64,000 nt of DNA from Heligmosomoides polygyrus polygyrus (taxonomy: Eukaryota > Nematoda > Chromadorea > Rhabditida > Heligmosomidae): contig OX377202.1 in the NCBI GenBank assembly GCA_947396885.1, positions 21,266,001 to 21,330,000 of the forward strand, given 5' to 3'. Of the stretch, positions 21,571 through 34,200 are shown piece by piece (the stretch's first letter is position 1; each line of letters opens with the position of its first letter). Position numbers and translations under genes: made by a program. The notes under the pieces were generated by a model that did not search any database, was not told where the DNA came from, and saw nothing but the letters and a program-made list of their open reading frames with translations.

Positions 21571-22620
21571 ATGAATTTGAGTTGGCTTCAGTTGACTTCG
21601 ATGCACAGAACAATGCTTGTCCCTAAGCTATATCTTAATAGAAAAATAATAGAAAAGTATAGATATTTCCAAATTAAAAATAAGTTAAAAGTAGATACTA
21701 AACTCCATAAAGAACTCACAAGAATTAATGCTGATGGTGTTAAAGTATATTTTGCTGATTTTACCGATATGTTCACAAGCATACCTCACAATGTTATAAT
21801 GGAGAAAATGAAAAACCTTGTTATACTCTGTTTCAAAAATTGGTACAAATTTTCTAACATGCAACGGTTTCAAAACTTTTTACACAGACGTTTTAACTCA
21901 GAACGATAAATATAGATATTACAATGCAACAGATCAGTTATAGACTATTTAATGAGAAATAGTTATTGTGCTTTCGCTAGTATAAATTTTAAACAAAATA
22001 AAGGAGTTCCTCAAGGTGGGAAATTTAGCTCTTTTCTCGCAGACTTATCCATGTCAATGTTTGAATTTGAGTATTCTAAAAGCGCAGTATTAAGTAGAGG
22101 TCAGTTAGTTAAGCCGTTTAGATATATGGACGACATACTTATTGTTCACAACTATACAGAAGCTTACGTTGATTACATAATTACGTTGGTTTACAAAAAC
22201 ACTGGAAATAAAAAAGACACACAACAGTGAATACAAATGCAACTATTTAGACATAAGTCTAGAAGTTGTGAATAATAAAATTGAAAGCACCTTATGTAAC
22301 AAAACAGATTCTTTTAACTTTAAAGAAAATAGATTTTCACACGCAGATTCAGAGGTTTCAGTCAGAAATAAATGCAATGTCATTTACACAGAAACACTAA
22401 GAATAGCTAATATTTGCTTAACATTACAATATTTTGAAGAAAAATACGAGAACTTCACAGAATACTTACCCATAATGGATTTAACACAGAATTCATCCAA
22501 ACAGCCACAAACATAAGAAAATGCCTAAATAAAAACAGACAACTATTATATAAATATGGCATGTTGGACAATTATAGTAATACAATAAACATAGTGGGAA
22601 CACTCGTATCTTTCGTCCAG
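21571..22620 (+). pseudogene. Penelope-like element reverse transcriptase, frameshifted
   Basis: The first frame (21571-21909) has KLHKELTR then YFADFTDMFTSIPHNVI, RT motif A of the Penelope type. After a break, 21952-22230 has NKGVPQGGKFSSFLADLSMS (motif B) and FRYMDDILIVHNY (motif C, with Y-DD rather than the F-ADD of LINEs). A third frame from 22231 has YLDISLEV, NFKENRFSHADSEVS and ETLRIANICLTLQYFEE, the conserved downstream region of Penelope-like RTs, and runs on in another frame to IRKCLNKNRQLLYKYGM. I saw no GIY-YIG endonuclease. The segment is very AT-rich compared with its flanks. At least three frameshifts make it inactive. Confidence 0.8.
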
Positions 22621-22699
22621 CCAGGGTGACGGTGGACGCCTTTTGTCCACATCTAAGGTTAGCCATGTTTTCGACTTCTTATGGCATCGTTTTCGTAGT

Positions 22700-22860
22700 C
22701 TCCTAGCCTATTGGATGGGTTCCTGCAGAATGAAATGGCATTTTGGAGGGTAGTTTCTCAGATGACTTCGACTTTTCCGGGCTCTGAAAAAGGCGACGAC
22801 GCCGAAACGTAAGCCGCAGTAAAGAGATATACCAATCTTGGTCACGCTGAAGCAAACACT
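22700..22860 (+). repeat. Penelope-like terminal repeat downstream of the RT
   Basis: It shares GACTTTTCC(A/G)GGCTCTGAA..GCCGAAACGT.AGCCG and a following AATCTTGG word with the 137-bp units at 12.7-13.1 kb. Its place 3' of the RT and on the same strand fits the terminal repeat of this element. Confidence 0.65.
22784..22811 (+). ncRNA. Degenerate hammerhead-like core 3' of the Penelope-like RT
   Basis: It reads CTGAAAA, then A, stem II GGCG-ACGA-CGCC, GAAA, CGTA. The invariant G8 of CUGANGA is A here, so it should not cleave, but the four-pair stem and the GAAA box are kept. Confidence 0.45.
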
Positions 22861-23269
22861 CGTCGAACACTCGTATAGTTGGAAGTTTTTGCTTAAATTT
22901 ACATTGTTTATATATACGCCCATATATATAAGAGAAGATCTTACTGATATGCCGATGATGGAATGTGGTAGCAGTGACAATAGTTGATATGATTGTGAAA
23001 TGATGGATAATACTGATCTAATAAAACTACTACAGAGTGTGCAATGAATGAAACCAAGAATTGAATGAAATGAATACTGTAATGATAACACATATCATAA
23101 TACATATCCATACAGATACCGTATAACAGATGGTTACTTTATATAAGAAAACCTCCTAGCCGGTTTGCACAAGGATGTGTACGTAAGTTAAATGACTTAG
23201 TATTTTCTAAATATTGGCAATAAATATTTTTTAAAAAGCGTATAAAAAATAAAACAAGAATAAAAGGAT

Positions 23270-23565
23270 AAAGGATTAAGGATAAAGGACAACGTTACTC
23301 AATCCCTTATGGGATGCGCCAGCGCATTCTACTCCTACGGGATGTGGAGGCGACATGAATGCGTGTTTGGACATACAATGACTTGCGGTGGCCAACCGAT
23401 GAACAAGTCAGCGCTTTATCCTTCCCAGACAAGTCTGCTACCAATTCACCGACCCCGGAGGTATGAAGGCTTGGTTGGCCTGGGCGGGAAATCCGGACCA
23501 GGAACCTGGTGTCGGGTGCACGCGACAGTCGCGCCTCCTCCGACTGCGCTACATGCGCCCAAAAC
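23270..23565 (-). repeat. tRNA-derived SINE with CCTTTAT-type tail
   Basis: On the minus strand the head reads GGGCGCATGTAGCGCAGTCGG. TAGCGCAGTCGG is a good tRNA A box, and a B-box-like CAGGTTCCTGGTCC lies about 40 bp on. The 3' end on that strand is a run of TTTATCCTT-type units (plus-strand AAGGATAAAGGAT at 23262-23290). The short open frames here read through the SINE and carry no meaning. A degraded relative is at 4420-4640. Confidence 0.7.
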
Positions 23566-23745
23566 AAAAATAAAACAAAAATAAAATAAAAATAAAACAG
23601 AAACGAAATAAAAGCAAACTAATAACATACTTAAAAATTTCAAATAAAATAAAATAAAATAAAATAAAATAAAATTTAAAAATAAAAAATAAAAATATAA
23701 AAATTAAAATTAAAATTTAAAATTAAAAATCTAAAAGAACAATAA
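23566..23745. repeat. AAAAT-rich low-complexity tract
   Basis: Units of AAAAT, AAAATAAAAC and AAATTAAA form a 180-bp A-rich stretch beside the SINE head. Confidence 0.85.
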
Positions 23746-23756
23746 AAAAATGAAAT

Positions 23757-23804
23757 TTATAACACCTCCTTCTTCACTGATGAGCCACCGAGGAGGTGTT
23801 ATAA
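23757..23804. repeat. 14-bp hairpin
   Basis: TTATAACACCTCCT pairs perfectly with AGGAGGTGTTATAA around a 20-nt loop. It has the form of a terminator, but no gene ends here, so I list it as an inverted repeat. Confidence 0.75.
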
Positions 23805-24056
23805 TAAAAATGGTTTGTCTGAAGGGAGATGGCAAAACAAACCATTAAGGTTTGATATTGTTTCTCCATAAATCTCAAGTATATTTAAGCAAGAAGGCCT
23901 GAAGGTAAATTGTTAGGCGGTGAGTTGAGAAACACAGTTCGTTCGTAGGACTCTACTCCAATCAGTACGGAAGGTTTTTTCTCCGCGAGCAGCGGTATTT
24001 GCTAAAAAGATCTGATTTTGTTTGAGGAGCTGTAGGTCCTCCTTGGTGCGAAGATC

Positions 24057-24275
<219 letters not shown>

Positions 24276-24276
24276 C

Positions 24277-25790
24277 CGCTATTTAATTGAGTTAGCGGTC
24301 GATGAGTGGTCTAAACTAAGTGAGATACACGGCATCATCCACGGCGAGGGCGATCGAGTGATTTAACCTGAGTGAAATACGCCTCATCATCTACAGCGCG
24401 AGCAAAAAGCGCGAGCAAAATTTGCTGTTAAAGGTGGTATGTTGCTGCAGCAGGGAAAGCGCAGCCCTTTACTGCCTAACACAACAGCACCTACGCGCGT
24501 TTCTGAGGGTCTAGATTCGGAAGCCGACTTTGTGCCATTAGCATGAGAAGACCACTAAAGAGGTAAGAATAAGGGGGACTTCGAGTGTGGAGAACCGACA
24601 GCGACCAGTGGCCGGATTCACCAACGACTTACGTAACTTTAACGAAGAATTGTAAGCTTATCAAGCGATATGGTGAGCGATAAGCTTTGTTAAAAGCTCA
24701 GATAACGCGGCTTATCGCTCGCTTGATAAGCTTAAAATTCTCCCTTAAAGTTACGTAAGTCGTTGATGAATCCGGCCCCGGAGGAGGCATCGGGGTGGGG
24801 GGGGGGGAGTTGATAGGAAAGCAATGAAGCAGGCCATAAACTGGCACAAAGAAGGGTTTAGGCAACAAGGAGGGAGCAGTAGGGAGTTTCCAATAAGGGG
24901 GGTGGGGGGAGGACAATAAGGAGGATCAGTAAGGGGATCCATTACCAGTAAGGGAGAACGGATTTAGAAGATGTGACACCGATGTCACGCAATGGGTGTT
25001 CGCTCGCTGTCGTCGTGTCGTGAGCGTGGGAGGCCTTCCTAATTGGAGTAGAGTAGTACGGGAGGGGAAATCTACCTGCAAGGAGGGACCTGGAGGAGGG
25101 ACCAGGACGGTGAACCAACAAGAAGAGGCCGTAAGGGAATTCATACGGAGAGCAAGGAATCTGCCATATGCATAGCCTTCATGCTCGACACAGCGGCGAC
25201 TACGCGCGCTTCTGAGTTTCTGGAGCGGAAGACGGGTCTTCTGAGCTCCTAATCCAGAAGACGGGCCCCCTTGGTCTCACAGCAAGCATCCTGGTTCTGA
25301 ATACGCGTAACCGACGTTTGCCGTGAACATGGGAGGACCACTAAGGGGGTGGTGGAGAAGGGCGGTAGGGGTACCTCTGGGGTGGACTAGGAGAGCAACC
25401 AGGAAGGAACAACGTGGAGAAGGGGCCAGGACGGGGAAACCAGCATGAAGATACCAGTAGGGGGTCAATAGTGGAAACGAAGAAGTGGGCCAGGAGTTAG
25501 GACCAGAAAGGTGGGAGAGCGAGGGAGGGGGGGGGGGTTCCCGTCAACCAGTGAAGGCGAACCAGCAATTAGATCCATTAAGAAGAAAGGAGTGAGGGGA
25601 ACCTGATTCCGGAAGACATGCCAACCATATCTGGAAACGTTAGCTGTTGAGCACCAACGGTTGCGGAGGAGCAACCTGAGAGATAGAAGTGCTGCGCAGC
25701 ACAAACCAATAACGTTAATGGCCGGCTCGGTGAGGATGTCTATGATGAAGGTACCAAAGTGGCGACGGCTTGATGCAGGGTCAAGCGTGA
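24277..25790. repeat. Compound dispersed repeat X, copy 2
   Basis: It has the same blocks and order as 5464-8160, from GAGTTAGCGGTCGATGAG through CAGCAGGGAAAGCGCAGC, GGGGACTTCGAG, the GGACCAGTAAGG-rich parts and GACACAGCGGCGAC to GATGAAGGTACCAAAGTGGCGACGGCTTGATG at the right end. It lacks the mariner of copy 1 but has its own foldback insertion at 24610-24777. It is non-coding. Confidence 0.65.
24610..24777. mobile_element. 168-bp foldback MITE inserted in repeat X
   Basis: The terminal inverted repeats begin GGCCGGATTCACCAACGACT and run about 35 bp with few mismatches. The inner arms AAGCTTATCAAGCGA and TCGCTTGATAAGCTT pair too. It is absent from repeat X copy 1 at the matching place (about 5968). 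I could not define the target duplication. Confidence 0.8.
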
Positions 25791-26975
25791 GGTGCGATTT
25801 TTGAGGAAGATTTACGACCTTCCCCCCCCCCCCTTCCGAAGCGGGTTTGATGCCCCCTCTTTCTCCACCACTTGGTTATTTCTTATCTGTCATGATTTTT
25901 CAATTTTTTTCATGTTATTTTTGTATCCATTTATAGGTTGTTCATTCGAGAGGCCGTATTCATTAAGCGGTGGGAGCGGGGGGTAAGCGATATCATAGCG
26001 ATATCATCTCTCGCCTCTCTCTCCTGCCTCGCTCTCTTGCCTCGGTCGCTTCCCGTGGGAAGCCGGGAATATCCCGGGAATGTTCATGAATATGGCTACA
26101 CGTGTGATGTTCGACACTGTAGAGATTCGTTCGCAGCGTCGTTCACTGAGGAAGACATGTTAATATTGATTGATTCAATGACTTGATTGATTAAAGCAAT
26201 TGAATAAAGCTTCAAATTCTTGTTGCTTTACGGTCAAAAATAAAGATTTTCTGCCGGCAGATTTTGAATGGATGAAAGCTGTTGAATTTTTTCAGATTTT
26301 TTTATGATGTTATGGGAAGGACACCTTTCTACCTGAAGGAGAGACATCCACGTCCAAAATTGTATTGTATAAAATTATAAGTATTAATTATTAATGATGA
26401 CTTAAATGCGTTGCCTACAAGATTTTTTTGAAGGACTCTTAGAATCGCTGACGTAGTCACAATCCAAGGATGGACTTCTCGCGGAAACAATCTTCTCCCT
26501 TCTAAAGGGGACGATATGAGGAGGTGAATTGGCGCTGTATGAAATCTTGAGCGCATGTTTTTCTGATGTGATCTCAAATATGATCAGGCAGAGTCGTCTT
26601 CAGAATCGACGATATAAGAAAAGTGGACTGTAGTTCTTGTGACAATTCTTTGCACTTCTCCATCTTAAATTGCGACGGTCGTATAAGTCACTTTTAAGTC
26701 ATGCATGCATATCTGTGCGCATTTTTTCTGATAGATAAACTGCCCATAGACGGTCCAATATGTATGTGTGCTAAATCTGATGGAATTGTGCTAATTGGTC
26801 AACAGTCAATTTCAGATTCCCATGGGATGGAATGTCGAACGCGAAACAGTCAAGGCGAGAGCTAAACAATAGACTGCAATATTCGATCGCGACCACTGAC
26901 CACGTTCCTAGACATGTTTTTTTTCGCTGAATTTCTACTTGCAGAGGTAGTTGGTTATTGTTGATTATTGTAGTA
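25791..26975. other. No gene recognised
   Basis: A C run at 25822. The minus-strand frame 26577-26329 (82 codons) shows nothing I recognise. 25976-26060 is rich in GATATCAT and TCTCTCGCC words. Confidence 0.4.
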
Positions 26976-27030
26976 CCAGACGTTCAACGGCCTGCCGGCC
27001 GCCAAACGTCTGGTTGGGGCTTCGCCCCAA
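26976..27030. repeat. Two adjacent hairpins
   Basis: CCAGACGTT..AACGTCTGG (26976-27013) encloses CGGCC/GGCCG. It is followed at once by TTGGGGC-TTC-GCCCCAA (27014-27030). The layout of two consecutive GC-rich stem-loops is like the element at 8256-8314 but with different sequence. Confidence 0.75.
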
Positions 27031-27149
27031 ACCCGGAGAATAGAACACCCCGAACGTCTTCTTCTCCTCTTTAGACCTTCTCTCATTCATTACAATAAGA
27101 ATCTGGTTTTGCTATATAGAATGGTATAGCGGAATAGGACAAAACAGGT

Positions 27150-27740
27150 CCATCACTTTCACTGGACCCCTTAATTGGTCCCTTATCACTGGTTCCCTTT
27201 ATTGTCAGCCCTTTTCCGGTTCATCCTTCACTGGTCCCCCCTTCCCCTTTGTCGGTCCCTACTACTGCTCCCACCTTCACTGGACCTCCCTTTACTGGTC
27301 CCCTCTTCGCTGGTCATCCTATTCTTCACCGATCCCCATTACTGGTCCCACCCTCACTGGTCCCCCTTTTACTCATCAACCCTTTTCCGGTCTCCCTTCA
27401 CTGGACCCCTCCCCAACTCAACGGTCCCCATTACTGGTCCCTTCCTCATCGGTCCACCCTTCACCTGGTCCCCTCTTCACTGGTCAACCTTCTACCGGCG
27501 GTTCCCCTTCACTGGACCCCTCTTCACTGGTCAACCTTCTAGCGGTTCCCCTTCACTGGACCCCTCCCCCTCCTTCACCGGTTCCCCATTCATGTTTCCC
27601 CACTCACCGGTCCTCATTGCTGGTCCCACCTTCACTGATCCCCCTTTATTGGTCAACCCTTTACCGGTCCCTCTTACTGAAACCCCACCCTTCACCGGTC
27701 CCCCATTACTGGTCCCACCTTCACTGGTAACACGTCGTCT
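27150..27740. repeat. Degenerate minisatellite, unit TTCACTGGTCCCC
   Basis: About 40 imperfect units of 11-17 bp, with TTACTGGTCCC and TTCACCGGTCCCC variants. On the other strand the unit reads GGGGACCAGTGAA, the word that also fills parts of repeat X (5900-6120, 7800-7990, 24540-25560) and 57870-57950. The 253-codon open frame across it is an artefact of a C/T-rich strand. Confidence 0.85.
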
Positions 27741-27950
27741 CAATCCGGAACCCTATCGCGACATCGGTGACACCTCTTCTCAACCCGAACGTCCTTGGTG
27801 GGACATCGGTGACACGTCTTTTGAACCCAAACATCTGTTGACTCATCTCGCTGACACCTCTTCTAAACTCGGACGCATGTTGAAGGAGGTGGGGCATCTC
27901 TTCCCAACCCGCTCCTCCTTTGCGGGACATCGGTGACATGTCGTCTGAAC
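27741..27950. repeat. Imperfect tandem repeat, unit about 54 bp
   Basis: Four units share GACATCGGTGACAC(C/G)TCTTCT..AACCCGAAC. They adjoin the GGTCCCC minisatellite directly. Confidence 0.7.
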
Positions 27951-28209
27951 ATGGACGCCTGTCGACAACTTCAATAGTTGACAACTGGTGACAACTACAA
28001 CCCCCCCCCCCAATTCCCCATACTTCCTCCCAACACACTCCTTGATGCACTTCTGTGCAAACAAACACTCACACACACGCACTCACTCACACACAGACAA
28101 ACGACCGTTCTCGCTTATATATAGTAGGATCATTCGCTGTTTAGTCGTGAAAGCGCAGAGTGCTGTGGAGTCTTATCAGCAGCCTTTTTTATCAGAAACT
28201 TCTCATTCA

Positions 28210-31200
28210 TTAACGAGAAAATGAGATCATCCTTATAGTGAGAACTCGAGACGTTGAAGCCTTGCGAAAAAATCCTGACGCTGCCCATCGAATCAGTATA
28301 GCAACGCAGAAAGGATACCAAAGGCTGATTCCGTTGACCACCTGCGTGAATTCTTTATTCGTTTTTTACTTCAAGTAAGAATTTGTAATGAAGTGACTAA
28401 CCATGTTGTATATGTTCATAAATTTTTTATCTGTGGGCAGACCTAATATTTCGAAGAGATCGTTGTTGAACAACAGCGTTGATGACAATACGGTTAGTAG
28501 CAGTTGGAGCAAAAACTGAAATGATTCATATTGAGGAAAAAAAAACGAACAATAATTTAGGGTAATAAACACCTAATTAAAAACGTTTTTGTTTCGTCTT
28601 GATCCTCCATTTTTTTAAAACGAACATTTTACAGATGTTAAAAATGTTTTGCAGAGATGAAGCAAGTGGTTTTGCCTTTAAAAAAAGCTGTCAAATTGTC
28701 CCTCTTTCTGGCAATGAATTAACATTCTGAGGCTGTTAGTGGGACCTCTACTGATACGAAAGCACTTACTAATGGTATGTGGTTTACTTTTTACTTTGAG
28801 AGAAAGGCAACTGTAGTCTTCCGGTCACAAGTTAGGGGTAACAATCGTGTTTTTTGATAACAAATCGTAAGCTTTATTTAGCATCAGCCATCAGAACGGC
28901 TTCTCCTCCTCAATGACGACTTCTCAGCGGCTTCGCTGTAGTAGTAACTTCACATCATCAATTTTAGCTGCAACCTATGTCAGTCAACTTTTCCGCAGGA
29001 AGGACAACTTACACACACAACTCCTATCTATACAGTAGGATTCGGCTTGAACCTGCAATTCTTCTTTTAAAATATTCTAAACAATTGAAATGTTATTCGA
29101 GATCCGCAGCCTGTATTAATGCATTCAGAAGCTTTGGAGCCGATATAACTTCATCACTCAACACTTATCATCTAAGCCAATACAATGCCAAGATTGGGAA
29201 CTTTTAATGAGCTACAGAATGTAACGCATTTCGGAAGTAGAATATTTCATCGGAATAATTTCTAGGTGATATCACTCTTACCTGCAACAACATGGATGTG
29301 GTCATTTTCTTGTGTAGTCGACGCACTGTGGGAGACATACGGAATCTTTTCTGCTGAAGTACCATAATCAAGTAGCACGCTGATGTTGATAGTGCACCAA
29401 CAGGAAGGAAAGCCACTTCTATTATGCCAGCGATGAAGACGTTCTTAAAATATTGTGCGTATGCCTTGAAAGACAAAGAACACACTCACATAAGTAATAA
29501 GAAGCGATATATACCATTCTCACTCCATTTGACAGTTTTTAAATCAAACTGGACCCTTTTCCCGTCAAACTGGACACTCTTCGAAGCTAGCACAAGACTT
29601 TTGAAATCAAAGCGAACTCTTCCAAATCAAAATGCCCCTTAGGCAGGCTAAATTACAGACTCACTAAATATAGCTGTAATCGTTTTTTGTTCAAGAAAAT
29701 TTTGGTAGAATTTACTTTATTTGAAATTTTTAAGTTCACCTGCCCCAAGATGTATAACAATTTTATAAAAATTTTATTTTATGAGAAAAATAATAAATTA
29801 TGACCATAATAAATAATAATAATATACAATAAATTAAACTTTGTTTCAAAGCGCAGGAAGTAATCATGTAGTGAATTAAAAGACTGGATCGCGCCGTGCA
29901 CTCGAAAAGCAAGACGCAATGTTTATTTGATTGATGGTGTGTATACTGATCACATGCAGCAAGAATGTTAGGATGTGTGTGTCTTTTAGAATTGTCTATG
30001 TTGCACCGTTTGCAAGTGTGAAACTGCATGCAAATAGAAATTTTGCTGTCAGTCGAGTAAAAATCGCAGTTTCGAACGGGGCATGGCGCAATCTCTGTTT
30101 TTGCAATATAAAATGGCCACATTCATTCTCTTATAAACATGCTTCAAATCACTGTTATTTTAATAAAATTTTCATAAAATTTTCATGAAATTTTAAACTG
30201 AGGTGTTCTCTTATTGGGAAGTAAACTAAAACTTCAAAGAAAGTTATATTGAACTTTTTCTGAAACAAAAAATTATACGAACATTTTTAGAGAGTCCCCA
30301 GCTTAATGTAGAAGAAGCTCATTTCGATTTGGAAGAGTTCGTTTTGATTTCAAAAGTCTTAGACTAACCTAAAACAGTGTCCAATTTGATGTTAATAGTG
30401 TCCAATTTGCCGTGGAAATGGTCTACACTATTTTCACACCAAACGGAGAATTTTTAAATCAAATTGGTGACACTTCTAAGTAAGATTGAAGACATCGAAA
30501 TCATGCTGAACATCTTCCAAAAAACGAGCCTTCTCCACATTAAAATAGAGCCTTTTTGAACTCTCCTCGAAATTTTTAAAAAGCCATCTGCTTCAATGAG
30601 TCACCGCGCTGCTTAACATTTTATTAAGAATTAATTTTTGAAGAAAAAATATGAACTAAACTTGTTCTAAAGCGCATAAACTCAGCAATTATTTAGCGTA
30701 TTAAACTAAGAGATTGCGCCGTGTAATCGAGTTGATTGTCGCAGTTTCCATTTGACTGGTAACAAAAGTTATGTCAGCTTGGAGTAATGCAGATGACAAC
30801 GGTACAAAAAAGCAGTTATAAAAAGCACACATATCCTCACATGGCTGTTTCAAGGAGGCAGCATTTACACTACCAGTTGAGTAAACGCTGGCGTAGATGA
30901 TCTAGTAGAGCAAGTGCATGGCGTGTTCTTCTGCTTTATTGTGCCGTTTTCCTGCACTCTAAAATAAACTGAATAAACGAATAAACAGGTGTTTTTTCAA
31001 ACCAAAAAGAAAATGAAGCAGCTTGCTCACTTTTCGCGGCATTGAATTTGAAAACCGTTCAAACAGATTCATACTCAATATTCCTTAAGCAAGGAATTAA
31101 TCTAGTTATTTTTGACAGTCTGCTGTTTGACCGGGCAGGCGCTCTTTTTGATTAGGAAGATCTAGTTTGATTTCAAAAGCGTTGAGCTTTTCAGAAGTTT

Positions 31201-34200
31201 GTCCAGCTTGGCGTGAGAAGTGTTCAATTTGATTTGAAAAATTTCCGTTGTGACAAAACAGTACTATACAATTAATCAAACTGTAGTTTCAGTCATGATT
31301 CGACACACCATATTTTCTCAGGCCTCTCAGTCAGTGCCTAAGGTCACTCTTACCGGTGCCTTTCTTTTTCCAATTTTAGAGCAGAAACGTTTACCGTGGA
31401 AAAGTTTAATTCTACGACGATGATCGAAGGTCGGTGCGCAAACTTCAGAAGGGGATGAGATCAGGATTTTTCACTTCTTCTCAAAGTGCTCCTTGTACTA
31501 ACTCTACTGTCGCGAGTGGGGTTAATGTGCATACATCACACGGTGACAATGGAGGACCACAGAAACTGTTTAACAACGCTATTAGGTCGTTACCTATGAA
31601 GTGCCCTATTTTCCTACCTTAATTTCGATTTTTCATGACTACAAATGTTCCCGTTCAAGACAGTGTGTAGTTTCTGAAAGCGCCGAACACTCGCTTTCTT
31701 AACGTTTATAGCTTTTGTGACATAATTGCCTCTTGCCGATTCGACGCGATTTTTGCAATATGGATCAGCGTGATATTCGGTGCTCAACTTATATGAACGG
31801 AAAATTGGACAGAATGCCGCGGATGCGGCTCGTATCATCAACGTTGAATTAGGGGAGGATTTCGCAGGGGCGCACAATTCGCCACTGGTTCGAAACGTTC
31901 CGGTCTGGAGATGAAAGTCTCGAAGATGAAGACCGAGGTATGCCGCCATCGGTTCTTAACGACGACGAACTCAAAACCATGATGGAGAGAACTAGCACAT
32001 CATTCTGGCTTTGACGACAGCACTATCAGTCGCCACTTAAATGCAATAGGAAAGTAAGGAAATTGGATGAATGGATCCCGCACGAAGTGGTCGCCGGGCA
32101 GATTGCTGAAGCGCCCCGACACCTGTGTTTTGTTGAAGAGGCTTTTGTGCCCAGAATTGTAACATGCAACGAAAAATGAAAAAATCCTTAATCTTCCTTT
32201 TTTTGATAATCGTCGTCGCTCAACGGTTGGATAAGAACGAGAGTCCCGAGGAGATGCAAAACCAAGTCTCCATCCAAAGAAGACTATAGTGACCCTATGA
32301 CGGACAATGGCTGTTGTAGTCCGTTACAAGTATTTGAAGACTGGAGAAACTATCACTCCGGAGTACTCTGCCAAAATTGAAGTAATGCACAAGAATTTGA
32401 TCGAAAAACAGCCGGCTTTGGTCAATCGAAGAGGCCCAATCCTACTGCATGGCAACGCGTGTCGCACGTTTCAAACATTGTTGGCCAGAAACTGGATGAG
32501 TTGGGATACGAAACTCTGTCACATCCAGCATATTTACACTATAAAGGATAAAAAATTCAGCAACCAAGATTATGTCGAAAATGAGTTCTTATGTTTGACT
32601 AATTTTCGTAGTTCCGGTAGTTCGGCAAATGTCTAAGCTATTGTCGCTTTAGGAAAGGTGTTTATTAGTCGTAATGGTGCTCGACATTCCGATTTCGATT
32701 AATGAAATTGCTTGCAAGCAAAGTTATAATCTGTCGAGGTTTTCAGTCAAAGTTGGCCATCTATTTATTTATTTATGGATGCATTCAACGTATGTGAGAA
32801 CGTGTAGCAATACAACCACAATAAGCAGAACAGACGGGTGGAAATACCCTGAGCACTTGACCTAATTGAATTAATTGAAAAAGTATGAATGAACATTTGA
32901 AAAGAGCAAACTAAAGAGCAGTAAGCAAAGTAAAACAACAGGGAGGAACATCGAACACGAATACGGAGGGACAACAAAAGCGCAGACAGTACAGAAGAAA
33001 ACAGTTACTCAGATTTCTTATTCAACGTCCGGGAAACCAGTTTTTTGAAGGCTTTCAATTGAAAGGGATAATCCGTCTTTGGCGATAAAATGGCTTAGAA
33101 GAGGAGTCACTCTTCGACAAATGAACATTGATCTAAAACCTGTTTAAGCAGGAGGTTTCTAAAGTTTTAGAGGACCCCTCTAGTATGAAGGCAAAAATTT
33201 AAAGAAGGTGGCAGAGTTGATACTCGTTCTTCCAATGATGATTTTGAGCGCCATCACTAAATCATTCTATTTTCTGCTCTCTAAGCTAGGCAAACCAGAC
33301 ATTTTGCTAACCAAACCACAAGCTATATAACGGCAGTCAACACCAGAACAACGTCCACTAATATTCTTCTAAAATTATTTTATATCTCTTCAATAACCCT
33401 TTGCTCCTTTTCCAAATGTGTGTTGAAAACAGTAGTGACACTCTCAACTATGGGGCCGACACAAGTTTTGTTCGCATTGATCAAAACGGACGAGTCCGTT
33501 GTTCTAAGAATCTTTAAAAAATTGTGTGTACGTGTGAAAGCTTTGGTGAAAATGCTTCTGATCTGACGATCAAAGCAAAGTCTATTATCAAAAAAGGCTA
33601 AGTCATGCACTTCACTTACGTAGTCCAATTTGAAGCTGTCAACGTAGTATGCTGCACCCAATTCCTTGCCTATAGTGAGCACATGTGACCTATGAGGCGC
33701 GAGAGGTACATCATAAATTACTGACTAACTACTGACCATATCGAATAGTATCCTCCTGGTTCTCAATGGTAGTGTAAATCTTTAAATCGTCGGCGTAGAT
33801 CTGACAAGTGACGCCAGATGAGCAAAGCATAGTAGGAAGGTCAGAAGATTAGATTAAAACAACAATGGTGAAAGGACACCTCCTTGAGAAACGCAACTAA
33901 CACTAGGGTTTATCTTGGAGAAGCAACAAACCAGTCGCACTTGATAGGTTCTATCAGCTAGAAAATTTCGTATCCAACGTCCAACCGAAAAATCGAGACC
34001 AACCGAGTTCAGTTTGCCGATAGGCTTTGAGTGAATAACTTTATTCAGAGGCTTTACTAAAGTCGAAGTACACATTATGAACACTTTTTTTGAGTTCAAT
34101 AGCCTCTGTCCACTGGTTGAGTTAATAAAGCAATGCTGTATCGGTAGATCTTCCCCTCCAAAACCCGTGTTAGCAATCTGGAATTATGTGATAACTTTCA

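Noticed and set aside
23757..23804. A transcription terminator hairpin
   Set aside because: No gene ends upstream on either strand, and intrinsic terminators are not expected in a nematode genome.
27175..27936. A 253-codon plus-strand open frame rich in Pro, Phe, Thr and Gly
   Set aside because: It covers a degenerate TTCACTGGTCCCC minisatellite. The unit length varies, so frame is not conserved between units, and no domain is present.
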